Assembly (NCBI RefSeq): GCF_002895485.1
Contig: NZ_AZRK01000009.1
Span: 62,001 to 126,000 of the forward strand
Length of the DNA: 64,000 bases
Source of the DNA: Petrotoga sp. 9PWA.NaAc.5.4
Lineage (GTDB): Bacteria > Thermotogota > Thermotogae > Petrotogales > Petrotogaceae
Direction of reading: 5' to 3'
A model generated the notes under the pieces. That model was given only the letters and a program-made list of their open reading frames with translations. It had not been told where the DNA came from and searched no databases. Both the position numbers and the translations under genes were made by a program. This document shows, one piece after another, positions 1-8,828 of the stretch. Numbering within the stretch: the stretch's first letter is position 1; every line of letters starts with the position of its first letter.

Positions 1-786
1 TCTAAAGATTTTTAAAATCCAATGAGTTTGAATTAAATTTTCACAGTTAGTTCCTTCTTCTTTCCAAAGAAAAGGAGCTGCATCCATTCTAAAGCCATCT
101 ACGCCATGTTCTTTCCAAAAAGTAAAGACTTTTATCATTTCTACCAATACGTCAGGATTTTTATAGTTTAAATCGGGCTGTATCTCATAAAACCTATGAA
201 AATAGTAATCGTTTGTTTCTGGGTTATAAGTCCAGTTGCTATTTACCATACCTTTAAATAAAAGTCGAGCTTGAGAATATTTTTTATCATCAATACTCCA
301 AATATAATAATCTCTATATTTTGAATCTTTCGATTTTTTTGCTTCTTGAAACCAAGGGTGTTCTATGGAAGTATGGTTTATTGCAATGTCAAATAAAATT
401 TTGATGCCTTTATCATGAGCTACTTCAACAAATTTAAAAAAGCTTTCGTTTCCTCCTAACTCTTTTCTGACATTATAAAAATCTGAAATATCAAACCCTT
501 GATCTTTCATTGGAGATTCTAATATAGGTAGTAACCATAGTATAGTAACTCCTAAATCCTTCAGATAATCTAATTTTTCTGTCATTTTCTCAAAATTGCC
601 TGCAAACAAATCAACATAAGTTGAATATAATAATCCTTTTTTGTACCAAAACTTATCCTCAGGCATGTATGTTATGAAATCTTTTTTAGTTTTCAAAAAG
701 TTTATAAATTCGTCTAATTTTTCTTGATATTTATTAAAATAAAGTTTGTTCCACAACGTTTTTATTCTTTCTAATAATTCATTCAT
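1..786 (-). CDS. treS: Trehalose synthase-type GH13 enzyme, C-terminus cut by window edge
   Basis: This open frame of 262 codons runs off the left edge, so only the N-terminal part is seen. It reads as a GH13 alpha-amylase-fold enzyme: region I DIAINHTS (about residues 133-140), HPWFQEA, and region II GFRMDAAPF with the expected nucleophile Asp near residue 235. The stretch EGTNCENLIQTH just after region II is typical of trehalose synthase (maltose alpha-glucosyltransferase, GH13_16), which converts maltose to trehalose. The acid/base Glu and region IV are outside the window. About 45 residues precede the barrel, a little long for the family. The ATG follows GAGGTG at good spacing and lies 20 nt after the nucleotidyltransferase stop, so it probably ends the surface-sugar operon. 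Another GH13_16 activity cannot be excluded. Confidence 0.75.
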   Translation of the reverse strand, partial: MNELLERIKTLWNKLYFNKYQEKLDEFINFLKTKKDFITYMPEDKFWYKKGLLYSTYVDLFAGNFEKMTEKLDYLKDLGVTILWLLPILESPMKDQGFDISDFYNVRKELGGNESFFKFVEVAHDKGIKILFDIAINHTSIEHPWFQEAKKSKDSKYRDYYIWSIDDKKYSQARLLFKGMVNSNWTYNPETNDYYFHRFYEIQPDLNYKNPDVLVEMIKVFTFWKEHGVDGFRMDAAPFLWKEEGTNCENLIQTHWILKIFR

Positions 787-806
787 TGTTTAACACCTCA
801 AAAATT

Positions 807-1880
807 TTATTTTGGGATTTGTATATTGCTATAATCTCCAACAATAAGTTTTATGGAATAAGGTTTTCGTTCTGCAGAGATCAAGGTAGCATTTTCTCCA
901 ATAATAGAAGAATCAATTCTAAGAGAAATATTCGCTATGTTTGCATCGTTTAATATAATGCTGTTTTCTATCTCTGAGGAAGTAATATAAACTCCGTCCC
1001 CAATACTTGTATATGGTCCGATATATGCGTTATTAATTGTCGTATTTTCACCTATTATAGCTGGTCCCCTAACTACCGAATTTATAATTTTAGTATTTTT
1101 TCCAATTTTTACTTTACCTTGAACTAAAGAATCTTGCCTTACATCTCCTTCGATCGATATATCTCTCAACTCACCCAATATGGTTCTATTTGCTTCGATA
1201 AGATCTTCAGGTTTTCCTGTATCTTTCCACCATCCATCTATTATATAGGCACCAACATTTTTTGAGTTTTCTATAAGCCATTGAATAGCGTCTGTAATTT
1301 CAAGTTCCCCTCTCCAGGAAGGAGAAATATTGTCTATAGCTTCAAATATTTTAGGAGTAAATATATACACACCAATTATGGCAAGATTAGATGGAGCATC
1401 TTTCGGTTTTTCAATAACTTTTACAACTTTTGAATCTTCAATTACAGCAATCCCAAAGTTTGAGGGATTGTCAATTGGAGTTAACAAAATATAAGATTCA
1501 AAACTTCCTTGCTTAAATTTCTCTATGAATTTTTTGAGGTCAAAATTTATTAAGTTGTCTCCTAAGTACATTACAAAATTGTCTGAATCGATAAAACTTT
1601 GAGAAACTTTTACAGCATGTGCAAGCCCTTGAGGGTGTTCTTGAATTATATAAGTTATTTTTAAATCAAATTTACTTCCATCGCCTAAAACTTTTTGAAA
1701 ATCTTCTATATTTTCGGGACTCACTACTAATCCTATGTCTATTATTCCAGCTTCTTTTATTTTCTCTAAACTGTACATGATAGTAGGCTTGTTTGCAATA
1801 GGTATTAAAGGTTTTGCGTTTGTAAAAGTTAAAGGTCTTAATCGTGTTCCCTTACCTGCACATAGTATTAATGCTTTCAT
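807..1880 (-). CDS. Glucose-1-phosphate thymidylyltransferase, long form
   Basis: This nucleotidyltransferase makes an NDP-sugar (probably dTDP-glucose) from NTP and glucose-1-phosphate in the cytoplasm. It starts with the nucleotide loop LCAGKGTRLRPLTF. EKPK lies mid-domain, and from about residue 245 there is a left-handed beta-helix of hexapeptides (IGENTTI, IGDGVYI), as in the 'RmlA long' group of about 355 residues. I place the start at 1880 (357 aa). The upstream ATG at 1910 lies before the ribosome site AAAGGAGG, which sits 9 nt before ATG 1880; ATG 1886 is only 3 nt from it. It follows the 4,6-dehydratase with almost no gap, so the two are probably co-transcribed for cell-surface polysaccharide synthesis. 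Thymidylyl versus uridylyl preference cannot be settled from sequence. Confidence 0.85.
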   Translation of the reverse strand: MKALILCAGKGTRLRPLTFTNAKPLIPIANKPTIMYSLEKIKEAGIIDIGLVVSPENIEDFQKVLGDGSKFDLKITYIIQEHPQGLAHAVKVSQSFIDSDNFVMYLGDNLINFDLKKFIEKFKQGSFESYILLTPIDNPSNFGIAVIEDSKVVKVIEKPKDAPSNLAIIGVYIFTPKIFEAIDNISPSWRGELEITDAIQWLIENSKNVGAYIIDGWWKDTGKPEDLIEANRTILGELRDISIEGDVRQDSLVQGKVKIGKNTKIINSVVRGPAIIGENTTINNAYIGPYTSIGDGVYITSSEIENSIILNDANIANISLRIDSSIIGENATLISAERKPYSIKLIVGDYSNIQIPK

Positions 1881-1902
1881 CGACATATTCCTCCTTTTAA
1901 TG

Positions 1903-3768
1903 TTATTCATCGATATAGTTGATCGTTGTTAAATCAACTTTTGAATCTTCTATGTAATCTTTAAAAAATTTTTCCAAACTGATTAAGTCTTCTTCTGTAA
2001 TAATTTTATTGACTTTATCTATAAAAGCCTTCAAATTATTTTTATTGAAAAAATTGTTAGTTGTTTTAGCAATATAAATTCTATCGTTTTTTGTTCTTTC
2101 AAAATTTTCATCTTGAAGGAAAAGTTCTTCGTAAAGTTTTTCACCGGGTCTAATACCTGTATAAACAATTTTTATATCTTGATTCGGAATATATCCAGAA
2201 AGCCTTATTAAATCTCTTGCCAATTGATCAATATTTACTGGCTCTCCCATATCCAGTACGAATATTTCTGATTTTCGAGCAAATTCTCCGCATTGTAAAA
2301 CCAGGGATACTGCTTCTGGTATAGTCATAAAATATCTCTTCATCTTTGGATGAGTTACAGTAACAGGACCTCCCTTTTTAATTTGCTCTTTAAATATTGG
2401 AATCACACTTCCTCTACTTCCTAAAACATTTCCAAATCTCACAATACCGTATTTCGTTTTAAAAGATTCTGACAAAGATTTTATAACCATTTCTCCCAAT
2501 CTTTTTGAAGCACCCATGACAGAAGTTGGTTTAATTGCTTTATCTGTTGAAATAAACACAAACCTTTCAACTCCAAATTCCCCCGCAAGTTTAGCTGTAT
2601 AATAAGTACCGAGAGTGTTAACTTTCAAAGCTTCAGTAGGATTCTTCTGCATTAATGGGACATGTTTATGTGCCGCAGCGTGAAAAACAACATCGAATTT
2701 ATGTTTCGAGAAAAGGTGCCTCATTCTATTCTCATCAGAAACATCTGCTATTATTTCTTCTATCTTTGCATTGGGGAATTTGTCTTCCAACTCATTTTTT
2801 ATTTGAAAAATGCTGTTTTCACCTTTTCCAAGTAAAAACAGTATTTCTGGATTCATGGGCAGTACCTGCCTACAAATTTCTGATCCAATACTTCCTCCAG
2901 CACCTGTTACTAAGATCTTTTTCCCTTTAACATAGTTTTTGATCTCGTCTAAATTTACTTTAACTTCTTTTCTTCCTAACAAATCTGATATATCTACGTC
3001 TCTTAAAAATCCCAGTGAAAGTTTGTTGTCCAATATTTCTAAAATACCAGGTAAAGTTTTTATCCTTACTTTTGTTGTATCAATATGGTTTATTATTGTT
3101 TTTATTTGGTCAGATGAAGCACTTGGAATAGCTATAACAACTTCTTTAATATTATAATCTTCAACAAATTCCATAACTTCATTTGTTTTTCCTAAAACTG
3201 GATAACCACGTATGTTTCTTCCAATTTTTTCTATATCGTCATCCAAAAATCCAACTACGAATCCTTCTTCAGGATGTCTTTCATATTCTTCTAATAATTC
3301 TGTACCAGCATCACCGGCTCCAATTATCAAAATATTTTTGCTACTTTGAAGATGTTTTGTGTTTTTTCTGTAATTTTTTGAAAACCAATATACCCTACTT
3401 GCAGAAACAAGAACTAAACCTACAATAGATGCGGTTGCTGCAACACTAAAAGGTAATACAAAAAAATTTGTAACATATCTTCTCAGTACCTCAAACATAA
3501 AAATGTTTATTAAAAAACCAATTAAAGTACTCTGAAATAAAGGTTTTAGTTCATTAAGGGTTGCAAAACGCCAAATATACTTATATATACCTGAATAATA
3601 AAAGGCTAAAACCATTACAATAGGAAACAAAATTAAGGGAGAAAAATATTTACTCATTTCCGCAAAATCAAGTTGGAATCTTATAAACATAGCTATTATG
3701 TAAGAAGCAAAAAATAAAAGATAATCAATGATCATTAATTTGAAAGACCTCTTAGAAAGAGATTTCAT
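1903..3768 (-). CDS. Membrane-anchored NDP-sugar 4,6-dehydratase (CapD/PglF/FlaA1 type)
   Basis: This is a 621 aa polytopic enzyme of surface-glycan synthesis. The first ~120 residues hold four membrane segments. A first Rossmann-like domain follows (NILIIGAGDAGTELL), then the catalytic SDR domain (ILVTGAGGSIGSEIC). The active-site region STDKAIKPTSVMGASK has Met where classical SDRs have Tyr, as in PglF/CapD UDP-N-acetylglucosamine 4,6-dehydratases. The start at 3768 is chosen because AGGAG lies 7 nt upstream; the frame stays open to 3825 but that extension has no ribosome site. It overlaps the end of the upstream aminotransferase by 17 nt. Together, dehydratase plus DegT aminotransferase suggest a 4-amino-4,6-dideoxy sugar; the substrate is inferred. 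Confidence 0.9.
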   Translation of the reverse strand: MKSLSKRSFKLMIIDYLLFFASYIIAMFIRFQLDFAEMSKYFSPLILFPIVMVLAFYYSGIYKYIWRFATLNELKPLFQSTLIGFLINIFMFEVLRRYVTNFFVLPFSVAATASIVGLVLVSASRVYWFSKNYRKNTKHLQSSKNILIIGAGDAGTELLEEYERHPEEGFVVGFLDDDIEKIGRNIRGYPVLGKTNEVMEFVEDYNIKEVVIAIPSASSDQIKTIINHIDTTKVRIKTLPGILEILDNKLSLGFLRDVDISDLLGRKEVKVNLDEIKNYVKGKKILVTGAGGSIGSEICRQVLPMNPEILFLLGKGENSIFQIKNELEDKFPNAKIEEIIADVSDENRMRHLFSKHKFDVVFHAAAHKHVPLMQKNPTEALKVNTLGTYYTAKLAGEFGVERFVFISTDKAIKPTSVMGASKRLGEMVIKSLSESFKTKYGIVRFGNVLGSRGSVIPIFKEQIKKGGPVTVTHPKMKRYFMTIPEAVSLVLQCGEFARKSEIFVLDMGEPVNIDQLARDLIRLSGYIPNQDIKIVYTGIRPGEKLYEELFLQDENFERTKNDRIYIAKTTNNFFNKNNLKAFIDKVNKIITEEDLISLEKFFKDYIEDSKVDLTTINYIDE

Positions 3769-5005
3769 TTTTTGTCTCCTGCAAACATTTAACAACAACT
3801 TTGTATACATGTTCTTGTTGTTCAAAGGTTATATTACTGAAAAAAGGTATAGCAAAGGTTAAACAAGATGTTAATTCCGCTTTTGGGAAATCTCCCTCAG
3901 AATAACCAAAAAATTTTTGATAAAAAGGTTGAAGATGAACAGGATGGAAATAATTTTTAGATTGAACTCCTCTTTCATTTAATTTTTTAAGAAATGTAAA
4001 TAAAAAATTTCTTAATCTTTCTATGATATTTTTCCATTCTTCACGATTTTTTTCACCTATTATTTTTATAGGTAACTCATAATTTACTACCCAGTTAGGA
4101 ATACTAACAAATTCTTTTATCCAATCTAAATTTAGGCGTAAGACAAAAACGAACCAACTTTGTGAAGTTGTCTCTTTGGGAATGTATGGCAATACAACAC
4201 TTTTTTCTTTCTTAAATAATTCAAAGTAATTATAAGCTTTTTCAGATCTTTTTTTACTAATCTCGCTTATTCTTGTCATCTGAGCATAACCTAAAGCCGC
4301 AGACATTTCATCCATGCGATAATTATAACCCAATCTTTCGCTTATTAGCCATTCTCCGCTTTTGCCTCTGCCTTGGTTAGACATGGATTTACATATGTCA
4401 TATAATTCTTCGTTGTCTGTTACAATTATCCCGCCTTCTCCGGTAGTAATTTGTTTGTTAGGGTAAAAAGCAAATGCCCCTGCCTGCCCAAAAGTACCTA
4501 ACTTTTTACCTTTATACTCTCCTCCTAAAGCTTCACATGAGTCTTCAATTATATTTACATTTTCTGGAAGCAATTTATATACTTTATCCCAATCAAGAGG
4601 AACGCCAAAAATATCTACTCCCATAAAAAGTTTAACATTCTTTTCAAGATTATTCTCGACAAAATACTTTAAATTTTCTTGTGAAATATTATAAGAAAAA
4701 GGATCTATATCAACAAATGTAGGAACCCCTCCTTCATATAAAGCAACATTGGCTGAAGATATGAAAGTAAAAGGAGTTACTATCATTTTTTGTCCTTTAT
4801 TAAAATTTAAAGCCTTAACAATAAGATGTAATGCTGAAGTTCCACTGTTAACAGCAACAGCATATTTTGAGCCGATGTATTCTTTTACAATGTTCTCAAA
4901 TTTATCAAGGTAAGGTCCTAAAGCCAATCTTCCAGAATTAAGTACATTAGATACATGCTCTTTTTCAGTTTCTGTTATATCTGCCCCAGAAAGTGGAACA
5001 AACAA
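3752..5005 (-). CDS. DegT/DnrJ/EryC1/StrS-family sugar aminotransferase
   Basis: This PLP-dependent enzyme of 417 aa transfers an amino group to a nucleotide keto-sugar. NSGTSALHL near residue 53 binds cofactor phosphate, EDSCEALGG near 154 supplies the ring-contacting Asp, and the Schiff-base Lys is in YPNKQITTGEGG at about 184. It has the family's extended length with a small insert near residue 330. Translation should begin at TTG 5005, 8 nt after AGGAG; an ATG slightly upstream is out of frame. It is followed by the 4,6-dehydratase with a short overlap, and the pair resembles the PglF/PglE or PseB/PseC modules that make 4-amino or 2,4-diamino dideoxy sugars for glycans. Confidence 0.9.
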   Translation of the reverse strand: MFVPLSGADITETEKEHVSNVLNSGRLALGPYLDKFENIVKEYIGSKYAVAVNSGTSALHLIVKALNFNKGQKMIVTPFTFISSANVALYEGGVPTFVDIDPFSYNISQENLKYFVENNLEKNVKLFMGVDIFGVPLDWDKVYKLLPENVNIIEDSCEALGGEYKGKKLGTFGQAGAFAFYPNKQITTGEGGIIVTDNEELYDICKSMSNQGRGKSGEWLISERLGYNYRMDEMSAALGYAQMTRISEISKKRSEKAYNYFELFKKEKSVVLPYIPKETTSQSWFVFVLRLNLDWIKEFVSIPNWVVNYELPIKIIGEKNREEWKNIIERLRNFLFTFLKKLNERGVQSKNYFHPVHLQPFYQKFFGYSEGDFPKAELTSCLTFAIPFFSNITFEQQEHVYKVVVKCLQETKNEISF

Positions 5006-5024
5006 AATATCATCTCCTATTTGT

Positions 5025-5891
5025 TTATAAAAAACTTTTTATTTTTTCATATTCACTTTGAGTAATATAGTTATTGTCCAAAAGTTTTTTTAAAACTCGT
5101 TGGGCTTTATCTTTATCTATTATAGAGGTTATTTCTGAAAAAATGGCACTATATTTTTCCTCTTCGGTTACATTTTTTATTTTATTTACTATTAGATCAT
5201 ATATTTTTTCTTCTTCATCTTCCATTACTTTTGAATTCTCATCTGAATCATTCTCTTGCTGCGATATATGGTTTGTGGATACTTCTTCAGTAGTTACAAT
5301 AGGGTTTTCCATTATAGAACCATCTTCAAAGTAATGCATGGTCGTTTCTCTAACCATAAAAAATAATAAAAACCACTCATATAAATCTAAAGTTATGATT
5401 CTAAAAAGCATGGCTACATTTCCATCTCTTAGTTTTATGAATCTATTTTTGACAATTTGATGTTGTAACTCTGATTCTTGAAGCTGCCATTGATCCTTAA
5501 TTATTCTGTTGATCATATTGGAATAAGAAATCCAACTCAATACAAAAACTCCCAAGATTAAATAAAGTGGCCATGATGGTAAGACAAAATTTTGTAGTTC
5601 TTCTAAACTTAAGGAAGCAATTTGTTCTATGATAACTGTGTAGAAAATAGACATAATAACAATAGAGATAACGTATAAAATAAACCAAATAAAAGGATTT
5701 TTTTTATCAATTTCAGGGAAGTTCCAATTATTTGATTCATAAACTTTTTTCATTCTTTCAATATGTGTTTTTCTATTTTTAATTAGGATGTGATAACTAA
5801 AAAATAATAAAGCTATTCCTACAAACTGTAATATTGGAATGTAGTATAATACAAAGCCTACCAAAATTAATATGGGTCTTATTATAATCAT
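5025..5891 (-). CDS. Membrane protein of unknown function with acidic C-terminal tail
   Basis: I do not recognise this 288 aa protein. It has about four or five hydrophobic segments: a hairpin in the first 30 residues, one near 70-95 (FIWFILYVISIVIMSIF), one near 108-128, and one near 165-180 (LYEWFLLFFMV). After residue ~200 comes an acidic soluble tail rich in Glu, Asp and Ser, then a short helical region (VLKKLLDNNYITQSEYEKI) resembling the small SHOCT-like domains found at the ends of membrane proteins. The start at 5891 is set by TGGAGGTAAAAATG; the ATG 12 nt upstream is part of the ribosome site itself. It follows hisS and precedes the sugar aminotransferase, but nothing ties it to either function. 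Confidence 0.8.
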   Translation of the reverse strand: MIIIRPILILVGFVLYYIPILQFVGIALLFFSYHILIKNRKTHIERMKKVYESNNWNFPEIDKKNPFIWFILYVISIVIMSIFYTVIIEQIASLSLEELQNFVLPSWPLYLILGVFVLSWISYSNMINRIIKDQWQLQESELQHQIVKNRFIKLRDGNVAMLFRIITLDLYEWFLLFFMVRETTMHYFEDGSIMENPIVTTEEVSTNHISQQENDSDENSKVMEDEEEKIYDLIVNKIKNVTEEEKYSAIFSEITSIIDKDKAQRVLKKLLDNNYITQSEYEKIKSFL

Positions 5892-5916
5892 TTTTACCTC
5901 CATATATTATTTATTA

Positions 5917-5982
5917 CTATCTTTAGAAATTCCAAAACTTAAGTCTTACAAATTTTTTAGCTTTAAATTTTTTCAAAAATAC
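5917..5982 (-). repeat. Tail-only copy of the dispersed intergenic element
   Basis: Between the hisS stop and the membrane-protein start lies the tail module alone. Read leftwards it runs GAGGTATTTTTGAAAAAA..., ending GGAATTTCTAAAGATAGTA. Its ribosome-site-like TGAGGT overlaps the hisS stop codon. A 17-codon frame from TTG 5976 to the stop at 5923 reads MKKFKAKKFVRLKFWNF, very like the frame at 46897-46950. Confidence 0.75.
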
Positions 5983-5983
5983 C

Positions 5984-7246
5984 TCATTCATTTAATTTTT
6001 CTAAGATTATTTCAGTTACCCAGCTTCTTTCAACTTGAGTTTGCTCACCACTTTCCATGTCTCTTATTGTTACTATGTCATTTGAAATTTCATCTTCCCC
6101 TAAAACTAATGTAAATCTAGCGTTCAATCTATCTGCATGTCTAAACTGTCCACTGAGATTTCTTTGAGAAATATTTAAAAAGGTTTTTATCCCTTTTTTT
6201 CTTAATTCTTTAGAAAGCTTTATGCCTTCTATTTGGCCTCTTTCCCCTTGAAAAGCTATATATACATCAATTAAAGCTCTTTTTTTTATTTTGACTTCTT
6301 CCTTTTTTAGTGCTTCGATAATTCTTTCTATGCCTAACGCAAAACCAACTGCAGGGGTTTTTGGACCGCCTAATTGTTCAACTAAATTATCATACCTCCC
6401 ACCCCCTACAATTACAGTTTGCTCTCCTAAATCTTTATGTATTACTTCAAAAGCAGTTTTAGAATAATAGTCTAATCCCCTAACTATTCTTGAATCTATT
6501 TCATAAGGGATTTCAAATATTTCTAAATATTTTTTTAAACTCTCGAAATCGTTACGGCTTTCTTCATCTAAATAATCAAGAATAGAAGGTGCTTTCTTTG
6601 CAGTCTCTATGTCTATTTTACAATCAAGCAATCTCAAAATGTTAGTGTTAAATCTTCTTTTGCAATCTTCGCATAAATTTGGTATAAGTGGTTCATAATA
6701 AACTTTCAAAGCTTTTTTGTAATTTTCTCTGCTTTTGGGAGTTCCTATACTATTAATTTTAATTTTAAAATTGTTTAATTTTAAGGTTGTTAAATAATCA
6801 AAAACTAAAACTATAAGTTCAGCATCAGCTAAAGGATGATCTGTTCCAAAAATTTCTGCCCCTATTTGATAAAATTCTCTATATCTTCCAGATTGTGGTT
6901 TTTCATACCTGAACATAGGTCCAATGTAAAAAAATTTTTGTGGTGATCCTAAATTTATCAAAGAATTTTCAATGTAAGCTCTAGCAACGGGGGCCGTCCC
7001 TTCCGGTCTTAATGTAATTAATCTACCTTTTTTATCTTCAAATGTATACATTTCTTTTTGAACTATATCAGTATCTTGCCCAATTCCTCTACTAAAAAGT
7101 TCCTCTTCTTCCATAATAGGGGTTCTAATTTCCATAAAACCATATCTATGAAATAAATCTTTGGCAGTATCTTCAACGTAGTTCCAGTAATCAATTTCAT
7201 CTCCAAAAATATCTTTTGTTCCTTTTATTCTTTTATAAGTGCCCAA
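5984..7246 (-). CDS. hisS: Histidine-tRNA ligase
   Basis: This is the class II aminoacyl-tRNA synthetase that charges tRNA-His; 420 aa is the usual length. It begins YKRIKGTKDIFGDE. Motif 1 follows, then motif 2 in FRYEKPQSGRYREFYQ, the histidine-specific RGLDYYSKTAFEV near residue 260, motif 3 in VGFALGIERI near 300, and the C-terminal anticodon-binding domain. Translation starts at TTG 7246, 9 nt after AGGAGG. The gene stands behind a 500-base array of the dispersed element, whose tail ends 33 nt before the start codon. Its own stop merges with another tail copy. Confidence 0.97.
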   Translation of the reverse strand: MGTYKRIKGTKDIFGDEIDYWNYVEDTAKDLFHRYGFMEIRTPIMEEEELFSRGIGQDTDIVQKEMYTFEDKKGRLITLRPEGTAPVARAYIENSLINLGSPQKFFYIGPMFRYEKPQSGRYREFYQIGAEIFGTDHPLADAELIVLVFDYLTTLKLNNFKIKINSIGTPKSRENYKKALKVYYEPLIPNLCEDCKRRFNTNILRLLDCKIDIETAKKAPSILDYLDEESRNDFESLKKYLEIFEIPYEIDSRIVRGLDYYSKTAFEVIHKDLGEQTVIVGGGRYDNLVEQLGGPKTPAVGFALGIERIIEALKKEEVKIKKRALIDVYIAFQGERGQIEGIKLSKELRKKGIKTFLNISQRNLSGQFRHADRLNARFTLVLGEDEISNDIVTIRDMESGEQTQVERSWVTEIILEKLNE

Positions 7247-7279
7247 AATTTATGTCCTCCTTAGAAGTAAAATTTTTAC

Positions 7280-7785
7280 TCACTTTAGAAATTATAAAAC
7301 TCAGATTCTATAAATGTTTTCACGCTTTACTTTTTCAAAATAACTTCTCAATTCTAATCATTACAAAACAGGAATTTCTTTAACTTCTTCGATACTCGTA
7401 CCGAGAAAGAAAAGAGAAGGCTTCGCCCTGAGCCCATTTTAAATTCAAAAGCTTATTTTTAGAAAACTCTCATTTCTAAAGTCCCTATCTATTACTTGCT
7501 AACCATGAATTTCTTTAACTTCTTCAGTACTCGTACCGAAAAAGAAGAGAGAGGACTTCGCCCTGAACCCATTTTAAATTCAAAAACTTATTTTTAGAAA
7601 ACTTTCATTTCTAAAGTCCCTATCTATTACTTGCTAACTATGATTTTTTTTAACTTCTTTGCTACGTTTAGTAAAGGATATGTTACGCCCTCTCAAACTT
7701 TCAGTCTGACAGACTTTCAACGAGGGGAATAAGGCTTCTTCTCGAACCTGTTTAAAATTCAAACCCTCATTTTTAGAAAATAGGG
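7280..7785 (-). repeat. Triple copy of the dispersed intergenic element upstream of hisS
   Basis: The 620-base gap between hisS and the S1-protein gene is mostly this array. Read leftwards towards hisS there are three heads and one tail. The junction GGGACTTTAGAAAT recurs near 7485 and 7620, a 135-base period. Heads carry the GGGC/GCCC hairpin (CAGGGCGAAGCC) and the CGGTAC...GTATCG or GTACTG hairpin. The tail ends ATAATTTCTAAAGTGAG. The third, outermost copy has about 55 extra bases near 7685-7735 with an inverted repeat AGTCTGACAGACT, and a decayed end. Confidence 0.85.
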
Positions 7786-7850
7786 TGTTTAATATATAAA
7801 AAGTAAAAAATAAAGCAATATATCTCGATGCCTTCTAAAAAGTATTTTAC

Positions 7851-7885
7851 CACAAAAATTTAGAGGGAGCGATAGCTCCCTCTAA
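7851..7885 (-). terminator. Rho-independent terminator of the S1-domain gene
   Basis: A perfect 11-bp stem TTAGAGGGAGC / GCTCCCTCTAA with a 4-base loop is followed, in the leftward direction, by ATTTTTG. It lies just beyond the stop of the S1-domain gene and separates it from the repeat array in front of hisS. Confidence 0.85.
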
Positions 7886-7904
7886 TTTCTATATTTTTTA
7901 TATT

Positions 7905-8279
7905 TTATCTTTTTCTTATATTGCGTTTTTTATCAAGATGTTTCCTATACTCAGAAATCTTTTTATCACTATCTTTTAGGTATTGGCTTAATCTTTTTTC
8001 GAAAGATTCAGATTTGATTTCAGAGTCTTGTTCTTCTACAGAAATATCTTTAAGTGACAATTCATACTTTCCATCTTTTGTTTTACCGATAACTTTACCT
8101 TCAACTTCCTGTCCCACTTCAAGAAATTCACTTATTTCTTTAACATATTTTTTAGATATTTTTGAAATATGCACAAAACCTTCTTCTTTATTTTCTAATT
8201 CAAGATAAGCTCCAAACTTTTTAATGTCAACTACTTTACCTTTAACGAAATCTCCCACAGATATACTTTCATTAACCAC
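7905..8279 (-). CDS. S1 RNA-binding domain protein
   Basis: This small protein (124 aa) consists of one S1 domain, residues ~5-75 (VGDFVKGKVVDIKKFGAYLE, EGFVHISKIS, GQEVEGKVIG, KYELSLKDI), followed by a highly charged Lys/Glu-rich tail ending in KKRNIRKR. Single-S1 proteins of this kind (YabR/GSP13-like) bind RNA or the ribosome; the precise role is unknown. The start is GTG 8279 behind GAGGT. It is downstream of rpmE with a 250-base gap of potential RNA structure, so it may be translated from the rpmE transcript. Confidence 0.85.
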   Translation of the reverse strand: MVNESISVGDFVKGKVVDIKKFGAYLELENKEEGFVHISKISKKYVKEISEFLEVGQEVEGKVIGKTKDGKYELSLKDISVEEQDSEIKSESFEKRLSQYLKDSDKKISEYRKHLDKKRNIRKR

Positions 8280-8289
8280 AGTTTATACC

Positions 8290-8450
8290 TCGCCCGTTTT
8301 TTTTTATTACGAAAACCTTGTTAAGCCGTAATATCCTTTTTATTTTTCATAAAAAGTATTTTGGACCTGGCGATGGTCTTCACCTCCACAAATTTTATCT
8401 ATTTTCGATTGATTAACGACATAAAATGTCGCCAACAAGGATCAATCGAA
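8290..8450 (-). other. Possible structured RNA leader between rpmE and the S1-domain gene
   Basis: The 252-base gap between these genes lacks the dispersed element and holds four stems in a row. CGATTGAT/ATCAATCG (8406-8413, 8441-8448) encloses CGACAT/ATGTCG (8417-8422, 8426-8431). GACC/GGTC is at 8364-8378, CTTTTTAT/ATAAAAAG at 8336-8356, and ATTACG/CGTAAT at 8306-8332. The 7-base CCTTGTT at 8316-8322 matches AACAAGG at 8434-8440, both in presumed loop or unpaired positions, so a long-range contact is possible. AT-rich DNA makes some of this likely by chance. Confidence 0.35.
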
Positions 8451-8533
8451 CAAAGCTTTTTAACTTTTTAACTGAATTTACCTATTATTTAGCTTTCTGA
8501 TAAATCCCCCCTACATAATATAATTTATAATGT

Positions 8534-8749
8534 TTAATTTTGCAAAAAATCTTTATATTTATTCTTAAACTTCTGAACTCTTCCTTCAGTGTCCAAAATT
8601 TGTGAACCCAATTCACCTTTATAGAATGGATGACATTCAGAACATACATCTAATCTAAAATTATCTATAGTTGAATACAGTGTATGTTCCGCACCACATG
8701 CACACTTAACAGTTATAAGTTTCATTTCTGGATGTATACCCGACTTCAC
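8534..8749 (-). CDS. rpmE: 50S ribosomal protein L31
   Basis: This is ribosomal protein L31, zinc-type, 71 aa: [20 protein letters not shown] followed by [12 protein letters not shown], giving the CxC...CxxC zinc set. The frame is open from ATG 8782, but the promoter -10 box ends only 4 bases before that ATG, which would therefore not be transcribed. GTG 8749 lies about 6 nt after AAAGAGGTG and gives the family's normal length and N-terminus (VKSGIHPEM), so I choose it. The gene has its own strong promoter and leads into the S1-domain gene. Confidence 0.93.
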   Translation of the reverse strand: MKSGIHPEMKLITVKCACGAEHTLYSTIDNFRLDVCSECHPFYKGELGSQILDTEGRVQKFKNKYKDFLQN

Positions 8750-8785
8750 TCCTAACACCTCTTTATTGTTAAATCTTTTCATTTA

Positions 8786-8815
8786 ATTATATCATAGTTG
8801 ATATAAATATGTCAA
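8786..8815 (-). promoter_or_regulatory. Sigma-70 promoter of rpmE
   Basis: Read leftwards: TTGACA at 8815-8810, an 18-base spacer, TATAAT at 8791-8786. Both hexamers are perfect. Transcription should start near 8779, which decides the rpmE start codon. Confidence 0.9.
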
Positions 8816-8828
8816 ATATAGTCATTTT

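Noticed and set aside
8321-8383. 20-codon frame starting GTG in the rpmE-S1 gap
   Set aside because: The GGAG directly abuts the GTG with no spacer, and the region is better explained by hairpins.
8534-8782. L31 starting at ATG 8782
   Set aside because: The promoter -10 ends at 8786, so this ATG lies upstream of the expected transcription start; GTG 8749 has the ribosome site and gives the normal length.
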